DNA of 64,000 bases, from the NCBI GenBank assembly GCA_963743575.1, contig CAVUQC010000004.1:124001-188000 (forward strand), written 5' to 3'. This DNA is from DASUPK01 sp963743575. Its GTDB lineage: Bacteria; Actinomycetota; Thermoleophilia; Solirubrobacterales; 70-9. The position numbers were made by a program, and so were the translations under genes. Shown one piece after another: positions 15,456 through 23,809 of the stretch (position 1 is the first letter of the stretch; every line of letters starts with the position of its first letter). The notes beneath the pieces were generated by a model that saw only the letters and a program-made list of their open reading frames with translations, searched no databases and had not been told where the DNA came from.

Positions 15456-17064
15456 GAAGCGCGCCAGCATGCGCGAGGGCCCCCTCGCCGATCTGTTCCG
15501 CTCCACCGAGGAGTCCGTCGGTCCCGACGAGGTCAAGGTGACCGCGAACGGCGCCGGCTCGGCCCCGGTCGAGGTCGCCGTCGAGGAGCCGGTCCAGGAG
15601 ACGCCAGGCCCCGAGCCGGTCCCGGAGCCCACGCCCGAGCCGGTGCCCGAGCCCACGCCGGACCCGGTTCCCGAGCCGATTCCCGGGCCGGAGCCCGTCC
15701 CCGAGCCGACGCCTCCCGACCCGGTCGCTGAGGCCGAGGTCACCATCGAGCGAGCCGACGTGCACCATGAGGGCTTGGAGCGACTCATGGGCGGCCCCGG
15801 CACCGACATCCGCCCTGCCTTCGGCCGCGATGAGCCCGACACGTCTTCCCCGACTCGCCAGCCGGTCGTCCCGCGGACCCACCAGGCCGTCCTGCGCGTC
15901 GTCGGCGTCGGCGGCGCCGGAGTGAACGCGGTCAACCGCATGGTCGAGGCCGAGCTCCCCGGAGTCGAGTTCCTCGCCATCAACACCGACCTTCAGTCCC
16001 TACAGACCTCGAATGCCGACGTGACGCTTCACATCGGCGCCGAGCTCACCCGCGGGCTCGGCTCGGGATCGGACCCCAGGGTCGGGTACCGCGCCGCGTA
16101 CGAGGAGCAGGACAAGATCAAGGAGCTGCTCAAGGGCTCCGACATGGTCTTCCTGGCCTCCGGCTCCGGCGGTGGCACCGGCACCGGAGCGGCCCCCGTG
16201 GTCGCCAAGCTCGCCCGCGACATCGGCGCGCTCACGGTGGCTGCCGTCACCAAGCCGTTCGCCTTCGAGGGCGCCCGCCGGGCGGCCCAGGCCGAGGAGG
16301 GCATCGCCGCCCTCGGCAAGGAGGTCGACACGATGATCGTCGTGCCGAACGAGCGGCTGCTCACGATCCTCGAGCGGCGCACCTCGATCGTCGACGCCTT
16401 CAAGGTGGCTGACGACGTGCTGCGCCAGGCCGTCCAGGGCATCTCCGACCTGGTCATGCTCCCGGGCCTGATCAACCTCGACTTCGCCGACGTTCGGACG
16501 ACCATGATCGAGGCCGGCGACGCGATCCTCGGCATCGGGATGGGCTACGGGGAGCATCGCGCGACGATCGCCGCCGAGAAGGCAGTCGCATCGCCGCTGC
16601 TCGAGACCTCCGTGGAGGGCGCGCACTCGTTGCTCCTTTCGATCACCGGTGGGCCTGACCTCTCGCTGATCGAGGCGAGTGAGGCCGCCGAGATCGTCAG
16701 GGCCGCCGCGCATCCGGAGGCCGAGATCATCTTCGGGGCGAGCGTCGACGAGGACATGAGTGAGGAGGTCTGGATCACTGTGATCGCCACTCGCTTCGAC
16801 ACGGCCTTCTCACATCGCTTCAACCGAGATCGGCGCAACGAGTCGCGCGAGCCGCGCATTCCCGACAGGGACGCGGCGCTGCGGCCCGAGCGCTACGCCG
16901 ATCCGGTCGGGGACTACCGCGAGCCTGCCTCAAGGCGGAACGGCAGCGCGGATGAGCTCTACGGCGACGGGGTCTGGGGCCGGAATCCGGCCCGCCCGCC
17001 GACCGAGCCTCGCACGCTCGACGGCCGCGTGCTCGACGTGCCCGAGTTCAAGCCGGGCCCATAG
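15445..17064 (+). CDS. ftsZ: FtsZ with long proline-rich N-terminal extension
   Basis: A 539-residue tubulin-like GTPase of the division ring. The FtsZ core starts near residue 148 (VLRVVGVGGAGVNAVNRM). It has the GTP signature GGGTGTGAAP, the T7 loop NLDFADVRTTM that completes the neighbouring active site, and a variable linker ending in a conserved-peptide-like LDVPEFKP. Unusually, 145 residues precede the core and include repeated PEPTPEPVPEP units (about residues 52-92), while most FtsZ have about 10-15. The catalytic residues are intact, so it should polymerise. It overlaps parA and is not in a visible dcw cluster, so it may be a second FtsZ. It lacks murG, ftsQ or sepF neighbours. Confidence 0.88.
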   Translation: MARKKRASMREGPLADLFRSTEESVGPDEVKVTANGAGSAPVEVAVEEPVQETPGPEPVPEPTPEPVPEPTPDPVPEPIPGPEPVPEPTPPDPVAEAEVTIERADVHHEGLERLMGGPGTDIRPAFGRDEPDTSSPTRQPVVPRTHQAVLRVVGVGGAGVNAVNRMVEAELPGVEFLAINTDLQSLQTSNADVTLHIGAELTRGLGSGSDPRVGYRAAYEEQDKIKELLKGSDMVFLASGSGGGTGTGAAPVVAKLARDIGALTVAAVTKPFAFEGARRAAQAEEGIAALGKEVDTMIVVPNERLLTILERRTSIVDAFKVADDVLRQAVQGISDLVMLPGLINLDFADVRTTMIEAGDAILGIGMGYGEHRATIAAEKAVASPLLETSVEGAHSLLLSITGGPDLSLIEASEAAEIVRAAAHPEAEIIFGASVDEDMSEEVWITVIATRFDTAFSHRFNRDRRNESREPRIPDRDAALRPERYADPVGDYREPASRRNGSADELYGDGVWGRNPARPPTEPRTLDGRVLDVPEFKPGP

Positions 17065-17134
17065 CTGACGTAGACTCCGGCGGTCCAAAGGGGGTATGAG
17101 GGGCCTCCCCGACTGCAATCAAGGAGGGACGATC

Positions 17135-17737
17135 GTGATTGGGAGCTCCATCCGCGCGAGCCGCGTCTGGACGCTGGCAATCCTGCTGATCTCCGCGAGC
17201 CTGCTCGTCGGCACCGTCGCCGCGAGCGCCGGCGCTGCGGGCGGCCATGACGCGCGCGCCGTCGCCGCGAAGAAGAAGTGCACGAAGAAGAAGGGCTTCA
17301 GGAGCGCGAAGAAGAGGAAGTGCAAGAAGAAGCATGTGCTGTCGCTGCCCGGTCCTCTCGTCCGCGGTTCGATCTCCTGGCCGTCGGGTCAGGTCGACCT
17401 GCATGCATTCGATGCCAGCGGCAATCGCAGCGGCATCGTGTTCCCCTGCAACACGCCCACCTGCGCGATCGCGGAGGGGATTCCGAATGGCACGCACTCG
17501 CCCGACGTGGCAGACGGCGGAACGGAGTCGTTCACGGACAACATCTTCGTCCAGGGCGGCGCCGCGAATCGCGAGTTCGCCTACGCGCTCTGTTTCTATG
17601 ACGACGCGACGGTGAGCTTCACAGGGGTGAATGCGCTCGGTCAGAGCGAGACCATCCCGGTCAACGGCCTCGCACATGAGGAACACACCCTGGCCCTGGC
17701 GACGGGTCCCGCGGTTCCGTCCAGCTTCAACTGCTGA
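17135..17737 (+). CDS. secreted protein with Lys/Cys-rich segment
   Basis: A 200-residue exported protein of unknown function. GTG 17135 is chosen because AAGGAGG lies eight bases upstream. The N-terminus has a basic region and hydrophobic core (VWTLAILLISASLLVGTVA) with an Ala-rich cleavage region. The first mature residues are KKKCTKKK followed by KKRKCKKKH, a Lys/Cys block that recurs in two other secreted proteins here, where it is C-terminal. The rest is a beta-rich domain with a Cys pair (FPCNTPTCAIAEG). No family is recognised. Confidence 0.75.
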   Translation: MIGSSIRASRVWTLAILLISASLLVGTVAASAGAAGGHDARAVAAKKKCTKKKGFRSAKKRKCKKKHVLSLPGPLVRGSISWPSGQVDLHAFDASGNRSGIVFPCNTPTCAIAEGIPNGTHSPDVADGGTESFTDNIFVQGGAANREFAYALCFYDDATVSFTGVNALGQSETIPVNGLAHEEHTLALATGPAVPSSFNC

Positions 17738-17762
17738 GCCGTCCGTTTTCCGGGTCGGCTCA
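17735..17762 (+). terminator. candidate terminator hairpin
   Basis: TGAGCCG (17735-17741, including the stop codon) pairs with CGGCTCA (17756-17762) around a loop containing TTTT. There is no U-tract after the stem, so function as an intrinsic terminator is uncertain. Confidence 0.35.
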
Positions 17763-17777
17763 CCCTAGGCTGAGCGC

Positions 17778-19349
17778 ATGAGCGAACCGAGGGGAGTCGT
17801 CGCCGCGGGACATCCGCTGACCGCCGAGGCGGGCGCGCAGGTGCTGCGTGAGGGAGGGAACGCGGTCGATGCCGCGGTCTGCTCGGTCCTGACCTCGTTC
17901 GTGTGTGAGAGCCAATTGACGGGCTTCGGCGCGGGCGGGTTCATGATGGTCCACGAGGGCGGCGAGAGCACTCTGATCGACTTCTTCGTGGCCGCCGGCG
18001 GTGCGGACGGCATCGAGCGCACGGCCGAGCTCATCCCGATCCCGGTGTACTTCGACGAGACGCCGCAGATCTTCAATTGCGGCGCCGCGTCCTGCGGGGT
18101 GCCGGGCAATCCGGCCGGCATCGAATACGTGTGGAAGCGGTGGGCAAGCCTTCCTCTGGATCGTCTGACGCAGCCCGGGATCGACCTGGGACGCAAGGGC
18201 GTGCGCCTGACCGCCGGAGCCGAATACTTCCACGAGATCCTCTACCCGATCCTGATCTCGACCCCGGAGTCCGCGGCCCTCTACACCCCTGACGGGCGCC
18301 GTCTGGTCGAGGGTGACGTCTTCCACTACCCCGAGATGGCCGATGCCCTGGAGCGCTTTGCGGCGAAGGGCGCTGAGCCCTTCTACCGCGGCGAGACGGC
18401 CCGGGCGGTCTGCGACTGGGTGCGTGAGCGGGGCGGCACCCTCGGAATGGATGACATGGCCGCATACGAGCCGATCGAGAGGCAGCCGGTCACGGCGAGC
18501 TTCCGTGGGCACCAGGTGCTCACCAACCCGCCGCCGTCGTCCGGGGGGATCCTCATCGGCTATTCGCTCGGGCTGCTCGAGCGGCTCGGATCGGCCAGCG
18601 GAGTTGAGGAGATCGTCGCGGCGATGGAGGCGGCCAATGCGAGGCGCACGGACGAATTTCACGTTGGGCTTCACGACCCCGAGTACGTGCAGCGCTTCCT
18701 CGACTCCGACCTCGACGAGGTCACGACGCGGATCGAGGCCGGCGAATGGGCGGGAGGTCACGGTGGCGCCGGCGGTCCTGATGAGCCGGATGACCGAATC
18801 GGCTCGACGACCCACCTCGCCGTGATCGACTTCGACGGCAATTGCGCGTCGGTCACCTGCTCGAACGGGACCGGCTCGGGCGTCGTGGTGCCCGGCACCG
18901 GGGTCCACGTCAACAACATGCTCGGCGAGGAGGACCTGAACCCGCAGGGCTTCCATCAGATTTCCCCGGGCCGCCGGGTGAGCTCGATGATGTCCCCGAC
19001 GCTTGCGCTGCGCGATGGCGAGGTCGTGCTCGGCCTCGGCAGCGCCGGCTCCAACCGGATCCGCTCGGCGATCCTGCAGACGACCGTCAGGGTGCTGGAG
19101 CAGGACATGGACGCCGAGGAGGCGGTGGTCGCCGGGCGGCTTCACTTCGAGGCCGGGACGGTGCAGGCCGAACCGGGCGTGGACGAGGGCGGTCTCGCCG
19201 ACCTGGAGCGCCGCGGCGTCCCGGTGGTCCGCTGGAAGAGGAAGAACCTCTACTTCGGCGGGGCGCAGGCCGTCCGGCGCGATCCGCAGGGCGGCGGTCT
19301 CAGCGGCGGGGGGGACCCGCGCCGCGGCGGCGCCGTCGCATTCGCCTGA
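17778..19349 (+). CDS. gamma-glutamyltranspeptidase family protein
   Basis: A 523-residue Ntn-hydrolase of the GGT family, which transfers or hydrolyses gamma-glutamyl groups, for example from glutathione or polyglutamate. The large-subunit start VVAAGHPLTAEAGAQVLREGGNAVDAA and the autoprocessing Thr (near residue 344, in GSTTHLAV) are intact, as are GTGSGVVVPGTGVHVNNML and RVSSMMSPT in the small subunit. No signal peptide is visible, so it may be cytoplasmic or the precursor may use another route. It stands as a single gene, convergent with the LON-domain gene. Confidence 0.9.
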   Translation: MSEPRGVVAAGHPLTAEAGAQVLREGGNAVDAAVCSVLTSFVCESQLTGFGAGGFMMVHEGGESTLIDFFVAAGGADGIERTAELIPIPVYFDETPQIFNCGAASCGVPGNPAGIEYVWKRWASLPLDRLTQPGIDLGRKGVRLTAGAEYFHEILYPILISTPESAALYTPDGRRLVEGDVFHYPEMADALERFAAKGAEPFYRGETARAVCDWVRERGGTLGMDDMAAYEPIERQPVTASFRGHQVLTNPPPSSGGILIGYSLGLLERLGSASGVEEIVAAMEAANARRTDEFHVGLHDPEYVQRFLDSDLDEVTTRIEAGEWAGGHGGAGGPDEPDDRIGSTTHLAVIDFDGNCASVTCSNGTGSGVVVPGTGVHVNNMLGEEDLNPQGFHQISPGRRVSSMMSPTLALRDGEVVLGLGSAGSNRIRSAILQTTVRVLEQDMDAEEAVVAGRLHFEAGTVQAEPGVDEGGLADLERRGVPVVRWKRKNLYFGGAQAVRRDPQGGGLSGGGDPRRGGAVAFA

Positions 19350-19378
19350 GCGTCAGTCCCGCCTTCTTGCGGCGGTCC

Positions 19379-20008
19379 TCAGTCGAGGCCGGGCAGATGC
19401 ACCTTGCCGTTGGAGCTGGCGCGCTCGGCGGCCTCCTCGGCGCGCTCCAGCGCCTTGCCGACGGCTCCCAGGGCGTTCGCCAGGAGGGCCATCCGCTCGT
19501 CCTCGTCGCGCATCTCGAGCAGCTGCTGCTTGGTCTCCGGCGGCAGCTCGATCCGGGATGCGATCGCGTAGGCGCTGGCGCCGTCGAGCTCCTCGGGCTC
19601 GGGGCGCTGGCCCGTGGCTCGCTCCGCCAGCTCGGCGAACGTCTCCCGCGCCGCGGCCGCGGCATCCTCGTCGATCGGCGGAACGTCCTCATCCGGGATC
19701 AACTCGACCTCGCCGGTTGGGTACTCCGGAGACTCGAAGCGGTCGAGCACCTTGAACGGTGCCTCGCCGCGCACCACAATGTTGAGCCGCCCGTCATCGA
19801 AGCGTTCGGTGACATCGTCGATGATCGCCGTGCAGCCGACCGAGCGAGCGCCCTCGTCGTCCCGGAGCACCACGCCGAACGGCTCTCCCAGCTCCAGCGA
19901 GGTCCCGACCATCCGCTTGTAGCGCTCCTCGAAGATGTGCAGCGGGACCTGCTCGCCGGGGAGCAGGACCAGCGGCAGCTCGAAGATCGGAAGCTCCAGA
20001 CCCGCCAT
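19379..20008 (-). CDS. LON-type substrate-binding domain protein
   Basis: A 209-residue protein corresponding to the N-terminal domain of Lon without ATPase or protease. LPIFELPLVLLPGEQVPLHIFEERY is the family signature (shown here as overlapping parts LPLVLLPGE and IFEERY). ATG 20006-20008 is chosen; GGGAGG lies just upstream, and the longer open frame runs into the divergent gene. The C-terminal half is helical and acidic. Stand-alone LON domains are common in actinobacteria and are of unclear function. It is divergent from the adenylate cyclase, with 24 bases between the start codons. Confidence 0.85.
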   Translation of the reverse strand: MAGLELPIFELPLVLLPGEQVPLHIFEERYKRMVGTSLELGEPFGVVLRDDEGARSVGCTAIIDDVTERFDDGRLNIVVRGEAPFKVLDRFESPEYPTGEVELIPDEDVPPIDEDAAAAARETFAELAERATGQRPEPEELDGASAYAIASRIELPPETKQQLLEMRDEDERMALLANALGAVGKALERAEEAAERASSNGKVHLPGLD

Positions 20009-20032
20009 CGCCTCCCATCTTAGGATCCAGCG

Positions 20033-21157
20033 GTGGCTGAGATCGACTTTGAGGCCGAGGGGCTGCTCGGGGGCTTGAAGGGGAAGGCGCGGGAGGCGCG
20101 CCTGGCCCTGCTCCAGGACCTCGCGGATCAGGGTTGCTCTCTCGACGAGCTGAGGCGAGCCGTCGAAGAGAACCGGCTGGTCCTGCTGCCCGTCGAGCGT
20201 GCCTTTGAGGAGGACACCGACCGCTACACGCTCGGCGAGGTGGCGGAATCCTCCGGCCTGGAGCCCGCGTTCCTCAGCCGGCTCCTCCAGGCGCTCGGCG
20301 CGCCCATTCCGGAGGAGGACGAGAAGGTCTACTCGGACGATGACGTGGAGGCAGCGAAGCGGGCGAAGCTTTTCCTTGACGCTGGGCTGCCCAAGGAAGG
20401 CGTGCTGGAAACCTCGCGCCTGATCGGGATCTCGATGGCGAACCTTGCGGACGCCAATGTCGATCTGGTCGGCGAGGTATTCACCGAACCCGGCGTCGAC
20501 GAGCGTGAGCTGGCGCTGCGCTACGCCGCGGCCGCCAAAACGATGGCGCCGTTGCTGGGCGACACTCTCCTGCACGCCTACCGAATCCACCTCCGGGAGC
20601 GAATCCGCCAGGCGGTGATCACGGAGGCGGAGCTGGCGGAGGGTCGGATCTCCGGGACGGACGAGGTGACGATCGCGTTCGCGGACCTGGTCGGCTTCAC
20701 CCGGCTCGGCGAGTTACTCGAGATCGAGCAGATCGGCGATCTCACAGGCAGGCTGTTCGAGCTTGCCTCCGACGCGGCACGGCCCCCGGTGCGCCTGGTG
20801 AAGATGATCGGCGACGCAGCGATGTTCGCGTCCCTGGAGTCCGAGCCGATTCTCGAGGCGGTCCTGGGCCTGGTCGAGGCCGCCGGGACGGATGAGACGC
20901 CCCCTCTCAAGGTCGGGGTGGCCCGCGGCCAGGCGCTCGGGAGGGGCGGGGACTGGTACGGGCGGCCCGTCAACCTCGCGGCGCGAATCACCAGCTTCGC
21001 CAGGCCGGACAGCGTGGTGGTGGACGAGTCCACGAAGGAGGCACTCGAATCCGCCGATGGCGAGCGCTTCGGTTTTTCCTTCGCCGGCAAGCGGCGCTTC
21101 AAGGGGCTCGAGGGCGAGGTTCCGGTCTACCGCGTCCGGCATTCGGAGCAGCGTTAA
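20033..21157 (+). CDS. class III adenylate cyclase with Rv1264-like regulatory domain
   Basis: A 374-residue soluble nucleotide cyclase. The N-terminal half (about 1-190) is helical and resembles the autoinhibitory, pH-sensing domain of mycobacterial Rv1264. The catalytic domain has metal-binding Asp in IAFADLVGFTRLGE and KMIGDAAMF (the Lys being the adenine-selecting residue), and transition-state Asn/Arg in GRPVNLAARIT. All key residues look intact, so cAMP synthesis is expected. The start is GTG. Confidence 0.88.
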   Translation: MAEIDFEAEGLLGGLKGKAREARLALLQDLADQGCSLDELRRAVEENRLVLLPVERAFEEDTDRYTLGEVAESSGLEPAFLSRLLQALGAPIPEEDEKVYSDDDVEAAKRAKLFLDAGLPKEGVLETSRLIGISMANLADANVDLVGEVFTEPGVDERELALRYAAAAKTMAPLLGDTLLHAYRIHLRERIRQAVITEAELAEGRISGTDEVTIAFADLVGFTRLGELLEIEQIGDLTGRLFELASDAARPPVRLVKMIGDAAMFASLESEPILEAVLGLVEAAGTDETPPLKVGVARGQALGRGGDWYGRPVNLAARITSFARPDSVVVDESTKEALESADGERFGFSFAGKRRFKGLEGEVPVYRVRHSEQR

Positions 21158-21187
21158 TCCGCGCGTAACCGCTTGGCGTAACGCTGG

Positions 21188-22936
21188 GTGGATGAACGAG
21201 TCTGGAGAGCGATGGCTCTGCTGATGCTGTTCGCGTTCGTGGCGGGGGCGGGCACCGCCCTGTCCCCGTGCGTTCTGCCGATCCTGCCTGCCGTGCTCGC
21301 GGCCGGTGTCACCGGCGACCGGCGGCGGCCGCTCGGCGTCGTCACCGGACTGGCGCTCTCGTTCACCTTCGCGACGGTCGCGCTGGTCTATGTGATCAAC
21401 GCCCTCGGGCTGCCCAATGGTTTCGCGCGCGACCTGGCGATCGCCGTTCTCTTCCTCTTCGGGATCTCTCTGCTGATTCCGCCGATCGGCGACCGGCTCG
21501 AGGCATTCGTGAGCCGTCTGGCACCCGGCCCCGCCCGGTTTCGCGGCGACGGATTCGGCTCCGGCCTGATCGTGGGAGCGAGCCTCGGTCTGGTCTATGC
21601 CCCCTGCGCCGGCCCGATTCTCGCTGGGGTGATCGTGGTCTCGGCCGCCCAGGACTTCACCGCCGGCCGGCTGGCCGTAGCGCTCTCCTACGCGGTCGGA
21701 TCGGCGATCGTGCTCTACCTGCTGCTGCTCGGCGGGCGGCGGCTTACGCAGCGCCTCAACCCGGTCCGCGGCCGGGTCCAGATGGCGATGGGCGCCGTGA
21801 TGGTGCTGGTCGCGATCGCCATGACAGCCAACTGGGACGTTCGCTTCCAGACCGAGATCGCGAGCGCGCTGCCGCGATTCCTGGTCAATCCGACGGAGAG
21901 CATCGAGAAGAGCAACGCGATCTCGACTCCGCTCGCCGACGTGAGCCAGCACGGAACACCCGTGGTCCCGGCCGACCAGCTCAACCAGCCGGTCAGCCTG
22001 CAGACGTACGGTCCGGCGCCAGACTTCACCGGCACACAGGACTGGTTCAACACCCCCGGCGGCGAGTCGCTCTCGATGAGCGATCTGCGCGGCAAGGTCG
22101 TGCTCGTGGACTTCTGGACCTACACCTGCATCAACTGCATTCGCACCCTGCCCTACCTGGAAGCCTGGCAGCAGCGCTACGGAGGGCAGGGGTTCACGGT
22201 GGTCGGAGTCCATTCGCCCGAGTTCCCCTTCGAGAAGAACGCCTCGAACGTGCAGGCGGCGATTCGCCAGAACCATCTGACCTATCCGGTCGCGCAGGAC
22301 AACGACCTGGCCACCTGGGACGCGTGGGGGAACCAGTACTGGCCGGCCGACTACCTGGTCGACGCCCAGGGCAACGTCCGTGAGGCGCACTTCGGCGAGG
22401 GCGACTACGCGGAGACCGAGCGGGCGATCAGGACGTTGCTCCGAGAGGCCGGCCACTCGAAGCTAGGCTCGGGCTCGCGGGCCGCTGCTCAGGCGCCATC
22501 GGCGGGCACAACGACCCCCGAGACCTATCTGGGCGCCGCGCGGGCGATGGGCTGGGTGACGCCTGTTCGTCCCGGCGACCAGGACTTCGGCGCGGCCGCC
22601 GGCCCGCTCTCGGTCAACCAGTTCGCCTACGCAGGCCACTGGGGGATCACCGATGAGGACGCGACCGCCGGCCAGGGCGCCGAGATCGACACGGAATTCA
22701 ACGCGCGCCGCGTCTATCTCGTCCTGGGCTCACCCGACCAGGCGCGCCACGTCCAGGTGCTCCTCGACGGCAAGCCGATCCCCGCCAAGCTCGCGGGCCA
22801 GGACGTCCACAATGGCCGGGCGACCGTCCAGGCGCAGCGTCTCTACCGCCTGGTCGACCTCCCGGCCGTCTCGCAGCACCGCCTCTCGCTGATCTTCGAC
22901 CCGGGGATCACGGGGTACGCGTTCACGTTCGGGTAG
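21188..22936 (+). CDS. dipZ: DipZ-like protein: CcdA membrane domain, thioredoxin domain, C-terminal beta-domain
   Basis: A 582-residue fusion that carries electrons from cytoplasmic thioredoxin to exported thiol proteins. About residues 8-220 are the CcdA-like helices with the two redox Cys in ALSPCVLPILPA and LVYAPCAGPIL. A thioredoxin-like domain with WTYTCINC (Cys314/Cys317) follows at about 275-420. The last 130 residues form a beta-rich module like that of mycobacterial Rv2874. GTG 21188 or ATG 21212 could be the start. It probably serves oxidative folding or cytochrome maturation outside the membrane. Confidence 0.9.
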   Translation: MDERVWRAMALLMLFAFVAGAGTALSPCVLPILPAVLAAGVTGDRRRPLGVVTGLALSFTFATVALVYVINALGLPNGFARDLAIAVLFLFGISLLIPPIGDRLEAFVSRLAPGPARFRGDGFGSGLIVGASLGLVYAPCAGPILAGVIVVSAAQDFTAGRLAVALSYAVGSAIVLYLLLLGGRRLTQRLNPVRGRVQMAMGAVMVLVAIAMTANWDVRFQTEIASALPRFLVNPTESIEKSNAISTPLADVSQHGTPVVPADQLNQPVSLQTYGPAPDFTGTQDWFNTPGGESLSMSDLRGKVVLVDFWTYTCINCIRTLPYLEAWQQRYGGQGFTVVGVHSPEFPFEKNASNVQAAIRQNHLTYPVAQDNDLATWDAWGNQYWPADYLVDAQGNVREAHFGEGDYAETERAIRTLLREAGHSKLGSGSRAAAQAPSAGTTTPETYLGAARAMGWVTPVRPGDQDFGAAAGPLSVNQFAYAGHWGITDEDATAGQGAEIDTEFNARRVYLVLGSPDQARHVQVLLDGKPIPAKLAGQDVHNGRATVQAQRLYRLVDLPAVSQHRLSLIFDPGITGYAFTFG

Positions 22937-23118
22937 GGCGGGACGAACAGCAGCGATGAAGGGGGGAGGGTCAGACGTCTGGGCCGATCCAAGCGTCGTT
23001 TGCAGCGTTGAGGGTGCTATAGCCCCCTAAAGGCTGCAATGGGCCGATCGAGCCGCCCACCTGGCGCCGGCGACCGTGCCGCTCTCCCTTCATTGCCGAT
23101 GTTGACGTTCGCCCCGCC
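22934..23118. repeat. MITE-like repeat family C, copy 2
   Basis: It begins at the TAG stop of dipZ. Outer ends GGCGGGACGAAC (22937-22948) and GTTCGCCCCGCC (23107-23118) are inverted at 11 of 12 positions. Inner ends 22946-22963 and 23086-23103 match at 15 of 18. The centre (23002-23037) has GCAGC/GCTGC arms around GCTATAGC, 33/36 identical to copy 1. The size of 182 bp, terminal inverted repeats and lack of an ORF fit a non-autonomous element. Confidence 0.72.
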
Positions 23119-23170
23119 GCCAGTCCGCGTGGGCAAGCTCCCACCCGCCCGGGGTCAATAGGATCAACGC

Positions 23171-23497
23171 ATGGACGCAGAACGCGCACGCGCCCGACTC
23201 GCCGAGGAGCGGGCTCGGATCGAGGGCGAGCTCAAGGAGCACGAGCAGCCCGACACCTCCGATGAGCCCGAGGACTCGGGCGACGAGGCCAACGACCTCG
23301 AGCAGGCCAGCACCGACAGCGCCCTCGTCGAGGATCTCAAGCGGAATCTCGAGGAGATCGAGCGTGCCGAGCAGCGCCTCGAGGACGGGAGCTACGGAAA
23401 GTCGGTCGTCAGCGGCGATCCGATTCCGGACGGGCGGCTCGAGGCGATTCCCTGGGCCGACCGCAACGTGGACGAAGAGCCCGGCGGCCGCGGCTGA
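23171..23497 (+). CDS. DksA/TraR-like protein without zinc cysteines
   Basis: A 108-residue protein with the DksA/TraR layout: an N-terminal coiled coil (RARLAEERARIEGELKEHEQ and QASTDSALVEDLKRNLEEIE) and a C-terminal finger-like segment. In place of the usual CxxC...CxxC the sequence reads YGKSVVSGDPIPDGRLEAIP, with Ser at the ligand positions. The fold may be kept without zinc, as in other actinobacterial members. RNA polymerase binding is possible by homology but not shown. It follows family C repeat DNA. Confidence 0.8.
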   Translation: MDAERARARLAEERARIEGELKEHEQPDTSDEPEDSGDEANDLEQASTDSALVEDLKRNLEEIERAEQRLEDGSYGKSVVSGDPIPDGRLEAIPWADRNVDEEPGGRG

Positions 23498-23548
23498 CAT
23501 TCGGCCAACCGGGTGAACGGGCCCTGCCCGATCGCCGATCCTCCAGGT

Positions 23549-23809
23549 ATGGCGAAACCGGCGTCCGAGCGCAGCGGAATCGTCCGCAGCGCGGCCAGCC
23601 TCGATCAACGCGATGAGTCCTACATGTCGCTGCTCGGCAAGCTGCTGGCGGCGATTGTGGCCACCCTCTGGGGCGCCTCGATGATCCTCGCGGGTGCGCT
23701 CGGCCTGCAGCCGGGCACCAGCTGGGCCCTGCTCGCGCTGGCCCTCGGGATCATCCTCATCCTGCTCGCCGCCGATCAGGCGTGGCGGGCGATCCGCAAG
23801 CTCGGCTAG
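23549..23809 (+). CDS. small membrane protein, two helices
   Basis: An 86-residue protein if started at ATG 23549; an in-frame GTG at 23513 adds 12 residues. A soluble polar N-terminus is followed by two hydrophobic helices (LLGKLLAAIVATLWGASMIL and WALLALALGIILILLAA). No family is recognised. Its stop overlaps the convergent methyltransferase stop by four bases. Confidence 0.6.
   Translation: MAKPASERSGIVRSAASLDQRDESYMSLLGKLLAAIVATLWGASMILAGALGLQPGTSWALLALALGIILILLAADQAWRAIRKLG

Noticed and set aside
17760..19145. 461-codon minus-strand frame
   Set aside because: A shadow of the gamma-glutamyltransferase gene.
20714..22456. 580-codon minus-strand frame
   Set aside because: It is antisense to the adenylate cyclase and DipZ genes, whose motifs are intact.
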